Positions 29,324 to 41,626 of a stretch of DNA of 64,000 nt are shown here, piece by piece. The notes under the pieces are model-generated. The model did not search any database, had not been told where the DNA came from, and saw nothing but the letters and a program-made list of their open reading frames with translations. Source of the stretch: Pneumocystis sp. 'macacae' (Eukaryota; Ascomycota; Pneumocystomycetes; Pneumocystales; Pneumocystaceae); assembly GCA_018127085.1 (NCBI GenBank), contig CM030725.1:124001-188000 (forward strand). Direction: 5' to 3'. How positions within the stretch are numbered: position 1 is the stretch's first letter; each line of letters opens with the position of its first letter. A program made the translations under genes and the position numbers.

Positions 29324-30294
29324 CTATCCCTCACCTGATACCGTCAGTCCTTTCTCGTAATGAAGAAAAGTGAGAAAGTGTTTTTAATGGTCCCAGATGG
29401 TTAACTTGGGACGCCATCATTAAAGCATACATGTCAGCCAAACTTTCTCCCATCTAAAAGAATATTAACTAAAAATAAAATAAAACAGAAATATACTTCA
29501 AGGCATCTCAAGACCCTGCGTGTAATCCCCAAGTCATTAACAACAGAAGCTGGTGCATTAGGACAAACAGTATCACGCAAAATATATTCATCATATCGTA
29601 AAGTAATAAACTCAAACCACTCCATCTTAAGAAGGACAGGTGCAAACTGCACAGACAAGTTTCCTTCCGCAACAACCTAAAATATTCATCAGTCACCAAA
29701 ATCATTCCGTTAATACAAGATCTAAATCTTCAATTTATACAGCAACATCTAATCATTACCTGAGAGCCATTTGTATACCAATAAATAAGCTTAGCATGAG
29801 GACAAGCAATAACATAACCATGAGATATTGTTACATGTTCTTTAACAGCTCCAAGTACAAATTGCATCTGCGCAACACCACTTTGATAATTTGTCCAAAA
29901 AAACATGGGCAATGACAACACCGGAAGTTCAAACACACGTGATGAATGAGTTGTTTGTGAGCGTTGCGGTGCTAAAGAAAGCCGCATCATTGCATAATCC
30001 GTAAAATAAGCATGTACGAACGCTCGCCAACCAGCTAAATCGTGTCGCTATTAGAGAAAATGTCAGTAAGAAATAAAAAAAATATATCAGTGAAACACTG
30101 TTATTCAAACAACCTCAACATACCTTCTGTGTTGAGCTAAGTCCATCAATAAATTGAAGTAATTGTAAAACTGCAAGACCCGGCTGTGCTGCAACCTCTG
30201 GACGCCGCATTATGCTTGCCTCAGTCGGATAGCCATGCGCACGACCCATTCCAGGAAATGATGCACCCTGAAGATGTCCTTGAAATGGCTGCAT
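29324..30294 (-). CDS. LIM-domain-binding protein (LDB1/PtaB/Mfg1-like)
   Basis: Nuclear adaptor of the LDB/NLI family. In fungi these proteins (PtaB, Mfg1, Adn1) partner with Flo8/Som1-type regulators to control adhesion, filamentation and biofilm genes. The reading starts MQPFQGHLQGASFPG and has blocks typical of the LIM-bind domain: LAVLQLLQFIDGLSSTQKRH, AFVHAYFTDYAMMRLSL, SSRVFELPVLSLPMFFWTNY, AKLIYWYTNGSQVVAEGNLS, VQFAPVLLKMEWFEFITLRY and TRRVLRCLEMGESLADMYAL. It ends VNHLGPLKTLSHFSSLRK with a stop at 29324. About three introns. The final codons ctgacggtatcag followed by gtgagg could instead be an intron donor, extending the gene left. The upstream exon is also uncertain: fungal homologues often have a long Gln/Pro-rich N-terminus not seen here. 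Confidence 0.8.
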
Positions 30295-31019
30295 AGCAAA
30301 AAGAACAAAACAATAAAATCAAAAACAAGCTATTAGTAAAGAAAATGCCGAAATAAACAAAAGATAAAATAAACCAGAAATCAATAAACACACGTATACA
30401 GAATCTTAATCAGATCCTTTTCTACGTAAATTGCTTTATTCAATAAAAAATATTATAAAACTTAACAAATTCCGTCAAAAAATTCCAGGACTTCTTGTAG
30501 AAAATTCTATATAGAAGCAAAAGCTTCAATAAAACCCTCTACTAAATTCCATTTACTTAAAAATTTCAAATAACTTTCACCTTAGAGCTGTAAAACGCTC
30601 ACTGAACCGTTAATATATCAGGTTAGGTTTATATATGTGGAGACGGTTAAAAAAACCGAAACGTTAAAAAAAAAAAAGTTCACCGATAAGAGTTAAAAAT
30701 TTTAAAATTAAAATTTTAAAAGAGACTCAGAAAAAAAACCAAAATATATTAAGGAAATATTAGGAAAATGTTAATAAGTATAAGAAAAGTGTCATAAAAT
30801 GGCAAAAAAGTACCAAGAAAATGTTAGAAAATAAAAAAGAACTAAAAGAGTAAAAAACTAAAAAAAATCAAAACATTTAGCAAATTAAGAAATATCAAAA
30901 AAAATGTTAGAGCGTTCAACATATTTTAAGGACTAGTAGCTGAGGAATTTAAAACAATCAAGAGTGCCCGAAGACTTTAATAGTTGTTTAAAACAAAAAA
31001 AATATATAAGAATATATAT
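30295..31019. other. Intergenic region upstream of LDB gene
   Basis: This A-rich stretch has many short AAAA runs and no recognised gene. It probably contains the LDB promoter and 5' untranslated sequence. An upstream LDB exon cannot be excluded. Confidence 0.45.
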
Positions 31020-31510
31020 AAAAAGGAGCAATCATTGCCAACTAAAGGTAAGGTATAAAAAAGCAATGCCAACAAGGATGAAATCAATCATATTCTGGCT
31101 GATCGACGCTGAAAGACAATAATACCTGTTTAGTGTTTAACATGGGTAATTGCAATAAACGATCCTTTAATGGGCGTCGTATAATGCTAACACTGAGTTT
31201 GGTGCTGCTTTTGAAGTACGTCCAGGAAATTTCTCACATTAGATACATAGAAAACTTAAGCTAAGTACTTCCATTATAATAGGAAGTAATATTAGTTCAT
31301 TACTATCTATTACATATAGAACTATGCATATGTGCTAGAGCGCAAACTCTATGATGCAACTATTACTCTACATTCGCAGTTTCCAGTGGAGTACGACGCT
31401 TGAACCCAATATTTAAGTCGTACGATGAAACCAATCCTTCCTTGGATGTCTGAGGGTTTGCATCACTCTTAGCCTTATGCTTTATTAGTTTACAGGTTCT
31501 CTTTTTTTCT
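31020..31510 (-). ncRNA. Candidate structured non-coding RNA (unidentified, strand uncertain)
   Basis: An AT-moderate block that stands out from its flanks and has no coding frame. It contains several perfect short hairpins: TACTTCC/GGAAGTA (31266-31272 with 31282-31288), TAGAG/CTCTA (31336-31340 with 31347-31351) and GTACGAC/GTCGTAC (31391-31397 with 31417-31423). On the minus strand a sequence like a Pol III A box (ggctaagagtgat, 31474 to 31462) precedes a B-box-like gggttcaagcg (31407 to 31397), and a T6 run lies at 31062-31057. On the plus strand a T7 run at 31502-31508 could equally be a terminator. I could not match it to RNase P, MRP, SRP, U3 or telomerase RNA by conserved motifs. Existence and strand are inferences. 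Confidence 0.35.
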
Positions 31511-31670
31511 CTAAAAATTCTCATGTAAACTACATATTTGATATTTAATAGAGTCTATTAGATATTTATATACTTAATATAACAATTAATACTATATTTT
31601 GGAACTATAATTTTATTAAAAATAAACTATGATTTATTTTCCAATGTAACACTTTTTGTCTATTCAACCA

Positions 31671-34600
31671 TTAGTCATCATAACATATTAATATTGTTAC
31701 CTTGTTTTCAGTCTTATATATACCGATTAATCTTGCTGCAAGTTCAAACATATTATTTCGTAAAGATATAACAATGAGTTGAGCGTTTTTAGTTCGATCC
31801 TTATAAAGTTAACAAAAAACATTTAGCTTAATATGATGTACTTTAATATAATTCGCAATAATAGATACATTTCGAAAATCCAATGCAGCATCTATTTCAT
31901 CCATAACATATAAAGGCGTAGGTTTGTAATGATGAAGTGCAAAAACAAGTGCAAGAGAACTTAGAGTCTAGAAATAAGTATATTTTTCACATGGTATAAA
32001 AAATACCTTTTCTCCTCCAGACAAATTAGAAATATTTTTCCAACTCTTTTTTGGAGGCATTACGCTAAATAAAATGCCTTCTGAAAAAGGATCCAAACTA
32101 TCTACTAATTCTAATTCAGCATTCCCACCCATAGTTATCATCTAAAAATATAAACAAATAAACAAAATCTAAAGATCTAACCTGATACATTTCTTTTAAT
32201 TTTAAAGATATAGAATTAAAACCTGTCATAAATTCATTGAGTCGTGTTTGCTTTAATTCGCTAAGGCGAAAACGAACGGAATTTCTTTCATTTATAATAT
32301 TTTCTAAGTCTTTACTACGAAATCTATATTCTTCATCTTTTTTCTTGTATTCTTTTAATACATCAAGTTCTACTTTTACATTTTGAGTTTTCTCTAAACT
32401 ATTATAAATCATAATTAAGGATATAAATATATTGTTTACCTTCCAATGTAGCAATTTCCGCTTTAAGCTTTTCTCGATTTATATTTTCAAGTTCTTCTTT
32501 ACTATACACTTGTAATTTCAATAACTCGCCATCTTCAAAATACTCCCTAACCATTTAGTTAATAATCAAAACACAAAATTCTATTTACTGAATATTTTGA
32601 AGCTTAAGACTTTTTAATTTATCTTTCCAATGCTTTAATTTCTTTTCATTATCAGAAAGAATCTTATTATATTCTTCTAATTTATTTTTTGTCTCAATCT
32701 AAAGAATTAGAAATGACAAATAAATTAAAATCATAAACCTCTTCTACACGAACAGAATTATTTGCATCTATTTGCTGATTCAACTTCTGTTTTATTTCTG
32801 CTAATTCATCAGTTTTCTCGTTTATTTCCTAAATTATTCAATATCAATTAGAGTATATAAAATCATATACTTCTTGAATTTTCTCAGTTTTAGAACGTAT
32901 ATTATCAATTAGTTTTGATTTTTTTAAAATGTTGGCTTTAACATCAGAAAGTTGCAGTTCGATCGTTTGTAATTCATCTTTGCTATCATTAATTGCCTTT
33001 TCAAGTTTTACCTTATCCTTTTCTTTCTTAATTTTAGATACATCTGCATTTGCAATACAATCATAAATCGTATTAAGTTGATCTTGAAGACTATCTACTT
33101 TTGCTTTTTGAGTTCGCAAACGAATTCCTCCAATTTCCATGATACGATCTTGCAGCTGCTTTATCTCTTGTTCAATACCTGCCATATTCCTACGAGTAAT
33201 TTCATTTTCTTTTTCTAAATTACTGACATCATTTTCTAAATCTTTTTTTTTTTTTAGATCCATAGATGATGCTTGATACAATAAACTTTCTTGATTAGAA
33301 TTATAAAACCCTAGATCAAATCAAATACCTAGTGTCCTTTAATATTTTTTTCGCATCAATAATATTATTATTATGTGTTGAAAGCTCCAATGAAAGAATT
33401 GACATTTTAACATCTAATTCTGGTACATCTTTAGTCATCACATCTATTTGATTTCGAAGAAGAGTATATTTAGAATTAAATGTTTGATATGCTTCTTCAA
33501 TAATTTTTCTGTCCTGTTCATATTTTGCTATAGACGAAATTGATACATAAGATTCTAATTTGCTACTCATTCCCCCTCGAGCTACTTTGTTTCCACCACC
33601 TGTCATTGTACCAGATTTATCAATCAGTTGCCCATCTAATGTAACTACTTTCCATCTTTTTTTCCCATACGCTATACGATTAGCTTGTTGCAAATTTTCT
33701 GCAACAAGTGTATGTTGAAGAGCATTAAAAAATGCAGGTGCAAACTTCTTTTCTTTCGGTGTAATAAGATCAAAAAGCCGTGGTACATTTTCTGGTGTCT
33801 GAATACGCTCCATAGACTTAGAAGGTAGACGACTTAATATAATAAACACTGCTCTTCCGAGATTATTCGCTCTAAGATATTCTATACACTGTTGACCCGC
33901 TTCAACTGTTTCGACAACCATATGATTTAAAGAAGGACATGCTGTTGAAATTGCAACATCATATTTATCAGGGATTGTTCCAAGACTTCCTAAACGCCCG
34001 TGAAAACCATCAATACACCCTGATTCTTTAAGTCTCATAAGACCTGTTAAAACAGAGTTGTGATTTTGAAACTTTGAAAAATAAGCTTTAGCCTCATCTT
34101 CTTTCTGATGACATTGAGAAAGTTTTTCTTTAAACCTTCTTTCTTCTTCTTTCATTTTTTCAAATTCATCTTTAGCTATTAACAGTTCTTTCTCTTTATT
34201 CTCTTTATCAAGCTTGCACTGTTGTATTGTTCTTCTTGTTATCATTTCTTCTTCTTCAATTAACCGAATCCTTTCTTGAATATTATGAATTTCTTGTTGA
34301 AATTTATTTTCTTTATCTAAAAATATTTTTATTTCAGAATTAATAACGTCAATTTTAGATTGTCTACTATTAATTTGTTCAATCCAAGGTTCTAACTGTT
34401 TCTGTTTTACTTCTAATTTATTCGAGATATGCTGTGTTTTATCTATTATATTATAAAAATATATAAAAAAAATAAATAAAATACCTTTAAGATCGAATCT
34501 TATTTTCTCCAATTCTTTTGTCTCTAATTCTAATTTATTTTTCAAAACAAAAACATCTTTTTCATATGATTTAATATCTTCAATATAGTTTTCTATCCAT

Positions 34601-36487
34601 GTTATACACTCTGAATAAGAATGAGAGTTCTAAGTAATGTTAATATTTTTTATTTTAAAATTCCGTATTACTGTTTGTATTAAAGTGTTATTTTTTTTTA
34701 ATTTTTGCATAAAATGTTTCTGTTTTTCTTGCAGCTTGATATTTTCCTGATCATATTTCGTAAATTCTTTTTGAGTATTATATAAATCACTTTTTAAATT
34801 CTAATCAAGTAAGTGTAATTAATTAATCATTAATATCACTTACTTCATGCTCTCTTAATACCTTTTCATGCTGTTTTTCCAGCTCCTTAATTGTTCTAAT
34901 ATTTAATTTATGTTTAGACTCATCCATATCTATCATCTTTTTTAATTTTTCCTAAACTCTATTAGATACCAATATTAACTCAAAAAAACTACGATTTGTT
35001 CTTTTGCCGTTTCAACACCTTTATCATATTCATAAACATATGCCTGATAAAGTTTCGATTGTTTAATTACTAATTCATTTTCATCTTTAATATATGACAA
35101 CACTGCTTCTTTACGAGTCTAAAAAAATAATAATAATAGATAAAACCAAAATATATAATTTTTATTACCTCAAGATTATCTTTTTCTTTCTTAACAATAG
35201 AAACGCGATTTAAACGCTCTTCACAAAGTTCATTTAGTCGATCAACTTCAGTAGACATTTCCTCAATTGGTTTTTTATAACTAGATGTACCAACAATATC
35301 TTCTAAATATTCTAACAGACCTTCTTCATGTTCATTCTGAGCCCTAGGCTTCATCTGTGCAATAGATTCCACTTCTCCCTTTACAAATATTTTAAATATA
35401 TATCAATAGTAAAGCTATGTATACCTGTAAAATAAGAAACCGCTTATGATCTAAGTCAATCCCTTTCTTACGAAGAAGCGCTGTGATTTCGGTATAACTA
35501 CTTTCACTATTATTAACCATATACTTGCTTGTATTATTTTTAAAGGCCTTGCGTGAAATTACCATACGAGACTCTGGTTTCATTATATATTTAACATCTG
35601 AAGACTATATTTGAATTAATAATGTATATAATAATTAGAATCTTTCAGAAAAACATCCAAACCCACACTTTCTTGTATTTCTTCAAAATGTATTTCTACA
35701 CTACACCATTCAATGTCAGGATGTCCAAGAGATTTATGAATCAATGCCGAAATCTTGCTTTGACGCATCTGGCTTGCACGAAAACCGAAAACAAACAATA
35801 AAGCATCAATTACATTTGATTTCCCAGAACCATTAGGCCCAACAATCGAAGAAAACGACTGGGTTGATCAATTAATATGAAAAAATAATACTAAACCTAC
35901 TGGATGAAACGGTCCAATACATTGTCGTCCTGCATACGATTTAAAATTTGTCAATACCAATTGTGAGATCATCAGCCGTTCTTTAGGTGCTTTATCAATA
36001 TCCATTTGCTGGTCTGATGATATCGAGATAAGTCCGAGATAAAACAGTGATAAAGATACTAACATGTTGCTCGAGACGAAGGTGAATGTACAGAAGACAA
36101 AGGAAGAGATGTCAATGGAATTCGTTGAGCAATCACTGATGACCTGAATGTTGTTTTTATAGCTTCTTTTACTTGATCTTTTCCTATTTTTTCACTTTTT
36201 CGCTTTAATTCTATCTGTTTATCTTTATTAACATATTCATCAACATTTAATGATGAAAATTCAGTTGCCAATGCCGTAACTTTTCTGGGTGACACTTGCA
36301 TTGACATGTTTTTAACTGACAAAGTGGTCGTTTCACTTGGTACATTCGTTATAACAACTTCTATATGTTCTTTCCTTTCATTTTCTTTTTTTTCCTTTTG
36401 TATTCGTATATCATCTGCATCATCTGAATCAGATGCAATTATCCGTCGTCGTACTGGTGAACCTTTTGTGGCTACTCGACGTACCAT
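31671..36487 (-). CDS. SMC4: Condensin subunit Smc4 (Cut3)
   Basis: Chromosome-condensation ATPase of the condensin complex. After a Ser/Lys-rich N-terminus ([20 protein letters not shown]) comes the SMC head: [20 protein letters not shown] and, across an intron, [20 protein letters not shown] (Walker A) with [18 protein letters not shown]. Long coiled coils flank the hinge, recognisable as [40 protein letters not shown] and [20 protein letters not shown]. The C-terminal head has the ABC signature LSGGEK, split by an intron before [20 protein letters not shown], then Walker [14 protein letters not shown]. The frame ends [18 protein letters not shown] at 31671; the last few residues are not conserved and could change if a further exon exists. 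The gene has well over ten small introns, several in coiled coil where boundaries are approximate. Confidence 0.94.
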
Positions 36488-36935
36488 CTCCGCTGAAAAA
36501 AAACTTTATTTGTGTCGTATTTATCTTCTTTTCACACCTTTTTTAGATGTTATTTGCGTTTTATTTATGCCTTAATAAATTTGTACACGTTTTTCTGTAT
36601 GTTCATAAATACATAAAATTACCGATGTAAAGTTGTCTAAGTGATTAAGAAGGGTGTGCGCAACACATGTAACGTTAAGCATTTATTTATAATGATTTGT
36701 AAAGATATATCTAAGAACATTCTTTTTCATAATAAGATATATTAAATTATAAGTCATTTTGCTATTAAAAATAGTTAATTGTATTAAATATTATTATTCA
36801 TCCTTGCTTTTATAATACTATATGTATTTTTAAAATTTCATTTATAATCCATCCAAAGTATATTTAAAACCAATTTACAACCAATCTATAGTTGATTTAC
36901 AACCGACTTATAGTCTACTTATAGAAAATTTATGA
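36488..36935. other. Intergenic region, SMC4 upstream and CSR1-like 3' flank
   Basis: AT-rich gap of 448 nt. Besides the short tandem repeat at 36873-36916 I see no gene. The SMC4 promoter is at its left side. Confidence 0.55.
36873..36916. repeat. Two imperfect 22-nt tandem repeats
   Basis: atttacaaccaatctatagt.. (36873-36894) is followed directly by atttacaaccgacttatagt.. (36895-36916), and a partial third copy (acttatag) follows. This lies just downstream of the Sec14-like gene on its transcribed side. It may be simple slippage or a protein-binding array in the 3' region; nothing further can be said. Confidence 0.6.
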
Positions 36936-38495
<1,560 letters not shown>

Positions 38496-39088
38496 AATAA
38501 ATTTATTCTAAATCCCGTATTGATCTGTGTATTAAAATAAATATTTTTCAAATATTTCAGCAGTTTCTAAAAATTCTTCCTAATTCTTAAACAAAATATC
38601 GCAAAATAATAACAAAAAGAGAGGGAAAAAATCTAATTAAAACAAAGATCTAGCCCAAAGTTTCAGTAGTATAAAAACAAAAAATTCTTATTAAATGCGT
38701 ATAAAACCTTAAATATTCGCCAAACCTTCCTAAAAATAAAAAACTATTAAAATAATGTTTTTGCAATAAAAAGATTTTGTAATTTTCTAAAATGATCAAG
38801 TAAGCTAAACATTTAAGTATTGCCATAACAACTACAGTTTCCATGGCGATATCTACATTCAAAAATTAATATTATTGTTATAAAGAACAATATTTATAAT
38901 ACATATTTCATGGGAAAAAGCACACTAAAGACGACTTCTATGGATTTTTTTCCAGATAATAATTACTCCTGTCCAACATATCTTTGCCAATATATTGTCG
39001 TGTTACCCTGACAACTTATTACCAAGCAAGAAATGTTCTATTTTTGATACTTCTAAAACTGTCTCTGTAACAACAGCACGAGTAAAGT
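38496..39088. promoter_or_regulatory. Divergent upstream region of the Sec14-like gene and DAM1; left edge of the GC island
   Basis: 593 nt between divergent start codons. The left part is as AT-rich as the rest of the window. GC content rises from about 38930 onward and becomes high at the DAM1 start, so the compositional boundary lies within or at the end of this gap. No gene recognised. Confidence 0.5.
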
Positions 39089-39710
39089 ATGCCCTCTAAG
39101 CCAAGATCACGGCCAACAACACCATTAAGGCGGATTGAAAAGGGAGGATTGTCGCATTTGTCGGCATCATGGAGCCGTCAAGACCCATTCCCTCTTGATG
39201 CACTTGCACCAGCATTTACAGAAATGGCAGATGCGTTGACAGATGTACAGCACAACTTTGAACATATACAGTCGATTCATGCAAACCTTGTGCAGTTTAA
39301 CGAAAGCTTTGCTTCGTTTCTGTATGGACTTAATATGAATGCCTTTTGTGTCGATTTTCCCGAGGTTAAAGCACTTGCTAGTCGTATTTTTATAATTACT
39401 ATTTTAGGCCCCTGTCCATCAGTCATTTAAACGTGCAGAAAATAACACCCATTGCACAGACACCTCCTATTCCGGCATATTCAGTGCACCCGGCGCTGCA
39501 CCACCCAATGTCTCTAGCCACCTAGATGTATCTGCCGATACAACTTTCACCACAAACGACACCTCTTTCGTTGAGCATCCATCACACAATACACGCCAAA
39601 CACGCACACTGCCCCAAAAAACATCAAAGTCTGCCCGCTCTTCGCGCCAGTCTTTCAAACCCGCTGCACCACAGACCGTCTCGTCCACCACCCGGCCACG
39701 TTATCGGTGA
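39089..39710 (+). CDS. DAM1: DASH/Dam1 complex subunit Dam1
   Basis: Microtubule-ring component that couples kinetochores to spindle microtubules in fungi. The protein starts MPSKPRSRPTTPLRRIEKGG, with the conserved Dam1 core LAPAFTEMADALTDVQHNFE, HIQSIHANLVQFNESFASF and LYGLNMNAFCVDFPEAPVHQ. The last block is joined over an intron at 39364-39407, giving PEAPVHQSFKRAEN. The C-terminal half is Ser/Thr-rich and ends TTRPRYR with a stop at 39708-39710. It is short, about 190 residues, a normal size for non-budding-yeast Dam1. Codon third positions are clearly richer in G and C than in the genes to the left, because the gene lies in the GC island. It converges with HNT1, 107 nt apart. Confidence 0.92.
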
Positions 39711-39817
39711 GGTCACGTGACCCGCACTTTGCAAGGGACAGGCTAAATACACTCATAGACAAACAATCTATATACAGGCAACTACGGCATCCCGCACACC
39801 CGCTCCCGAGCATGCAC

Positions 39818-40391
39818 TCAACACTGGCCGAGCTGTTTTCGGATCTCCTCCGCAACACTTCGGAGCACGTCTTCCTCAACAGCCTTGGCTGCATCAAACC
39901 CAAGACGAAGACCCTCAGCGGCCGTCGGCTTTGGGATAAGGTGGAAATGCACCTTTTCGACTGTCAGAAGCACAGTTGCATCCACAATTAGGAATCCTTA
40001 CATGGTCAACCACCTGGTGTGCAAGCCGCCCATTATTCTGCACCCACTTAGCCCTCCCTGTGCAGCCCCACGTGCCACATGGCACGTCTCCGCCTCCATA
40101 CCTGCAATATGTTGTAGTCCTCAAGACCCATCGCATTGACAAGCCGCTTTGCAAGAGGCAGGAGATCGCCCAGAGATGCATCACTCAGCTGGTGCATCTT
40201 CTCCGCATGCTCCTTCGGAACAACCAGTGCATGGCCCCTGCTCAGCGGCCGTATGTCCAGAAACGCAAGTCTACACCACTCAGCGCACACATGCAACCCA
40301 TCGGGCCTCACGATCTCTCGGTTTCATAGAGCTTCAATGCCGCCATCTCCCCTGCAACAATCTTGCAGAAAATACACTTGATAGATGCCAT
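39818..40391 (-). CDS. HNT1: HIT-family nucleotide hydrolase (Hint/Hnt1)
   Basis: A purine-nucleotide phosphoramidase of the histidine-triad family, probably hydrolysing AMP-lysine or AMP-NH2 type substrates. Spliced protein: MASIKCIFCKIVAGEMAALK LYETER, with the CxxC pair typical of Hint proteins; then FLDIRPLSRGHALVVPKEHA, KMHQLSDASLGDLLPLAKRL, NAMGLEDYNILQ, NNGRLAHQVVDHV and HFHLIPK. The last two pieces rebuild the catalytic HVHFH triad, split by an intron exactly between V and H. The end is EEIRKQLGQC with a stop at 39818. Three introns are inferred, each 32-65 nt with good donors (gtgagg, gtatgg, gtaagg). The gene is GC-rich like its neighbours. Confidence 0.93.
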
Positions 40392-40936
40392 TAGACACAC
40401 TGCCACTCCGCTCCACTGAGCTGCGCTAATACCCCGAAACACCCGTGTGTCCCACGCACCCACTGGGCACACCGCCCCAACACCCACAGCCCATGCATCC
40501 CTATACTATGCGCATACACCCCATACATCCCGTATATCCCATACAGCGCATACACTCCATACAGCACATGCAGTGCACTGTGCATACACTGCATACACCC
40601 CGCATGCATGCGCATGCACCCATATGTCCCCACACATGCTGCACCCGCATACACCCGCATATACACGCATACAGTGTGCATACAACGCGCATACACTACG
40701 TATATATGCATACTCCGCATACAGTGTGCATATACTGTGCATATACTATGTATACTGTGCACACACCGGAGACGCGGCCATACACGCTGTGCCGCGCTTC
40801 GTGTGATGCACCGCAGACCCCAATAGCCGCTCCCTGCAGAACACTGCTTCGGTGCGCCTGCCCGCTGCCGCCAAGCAGCCGCCCGAAGCAGCGCACACTG
40901 CCTGTCTTCAGTGCCCGTCTCCCTCCGCGGCCTGCT
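40392..40936. other. Intergenic region between HNT1 and the Nrm1/Whi5-like gene
   Basis: 545 nt of C- and A-rich sequence that contains the CATAC/TGCATAC repeat tract (40505-40770) and no convincing gene. All long open frames through it arise because a CATAC-like repeat gives stop-free frames on both strands with Tyr/His/Cys/Ala-rich nonsense translations. Confidence 0.6.
40505..40770. repeat. Degenerate CATACA/GCATAC short repeat tract, alternating purine-pyrimidine
   Basis: A run of about 265 nt in which short units such as catacaccccgcatac, gcatacacccgcatatac and gtgtgcatacaacgcgcata recur with variation. Nearly every step alternates purine and pyrimidine (CA, TG, TA, CG), which is the composition that favours left-handed Z-DNA. 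It lies 150-450 nt left of the point where the GC skew of the island changes sign. Confidence 0.8.
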
Positions 40937-41584
40937 ATGCGTGTCCACCGAATGGTATGCGCAGCTCGCTGCCGAGCTCGACTGTGCGTGCCGGCGTAGC
41001 CGGAGACGCTGCAGTCGGCGTGTCGAATGCGAGCCGCTTGCGCGCAGTCGGTGTCTGTGCCCATGCAGGCGCAGGCGACGGCGTGATGTTGACAAAGTCG
41101 GCGAGGTCGAAGCTCTGTGGTGTGTGTGGGGCTGCTGGTCAGCGGGGCAGACAGACGCATACATACGGAAGCGCGCGCCAACCGTGTGTGGAGACGGCGA
41201 TGTTGCGAGATAGATGAGGAGGTCGACGCCCTCCTCGCCGGTCTGCGGCGGACGGCCGCGGGGCGGAGTGTGTGGCGGACTGGAGCGGGAGTCGGGGCGG
41301 AGGACAGGAGACGACTGGTGAAGACGGTGTGTGGGGGCGGAGCGGGAGTGGGGGGGGCCGACAGAAGCAGTGCGGGGGCGCTTGTGGTGGGGGTGTGGGG
41401 CGGCAAAGCGCTGGTCGGCGACGCGGGGGGCGATGGAGTCGAGGGCGAGGTTCTGCCAGCCGCGGCTGGTCTTGTAGGAGGCGAGGGTGAGGCGGGACTT
41501 GAGGAGACGGGTGATGCGGGAGATCTCGGCGCGGCGGAGGACCTTTGCGGCAGCACACTCCTGCTGGGCAGCAGTGAGGGTCAT
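40937..41584 (-). CDS. Nrm1/Whi5-like G1/S transcriptional repressor
   Basis: A small, low-complexity nuclear protein with the GTB (G1/S factor binding) motif of the Whi5/Nrm1 family: LLKSRLTLASYKTSRGWQNL at about residues 26-45, in a protein starting MTLTAAQQECAAAKVLRRAE. These proteins bind SBF/MBF and repress G1/S genes. The rest is Pro/Ser/Arg-rich, with many SP and TP sites fitting CDK control. A short intron starting gtatgt and ending ctgaccag (about 41139-41170) joins VGARF to PAPHTPQSFDLADFVNITPS, ending LGSELRIPFGGHA with a stop at 40937. The short conserved motif and the family's poor conservation elsewhere limit certainty; Whi5 and Nrm1 cannot be told apart here. Its start codon lies only 42 nt from the divergent p24 start. 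Confidence 0.72.
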
Positions 41585-41626
41585 GGTGTATTTTCGCGGT
41601 CGACGCGGTCGGGGCAGTGTATCGAG

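Noticed and set aside
31020..31510. Telomerase RNA
   Set aside because: A TTAGGG-type template such as ctaaccctaa is absent on both strands.
31020..31510. tRNA gene based on B-box-like sequence
   Set aside because: The spacing of the A- and B-like boxes can occur by chance, and no cloverleaf can be drawn; I only keep it as an unidentified RNA candidate.
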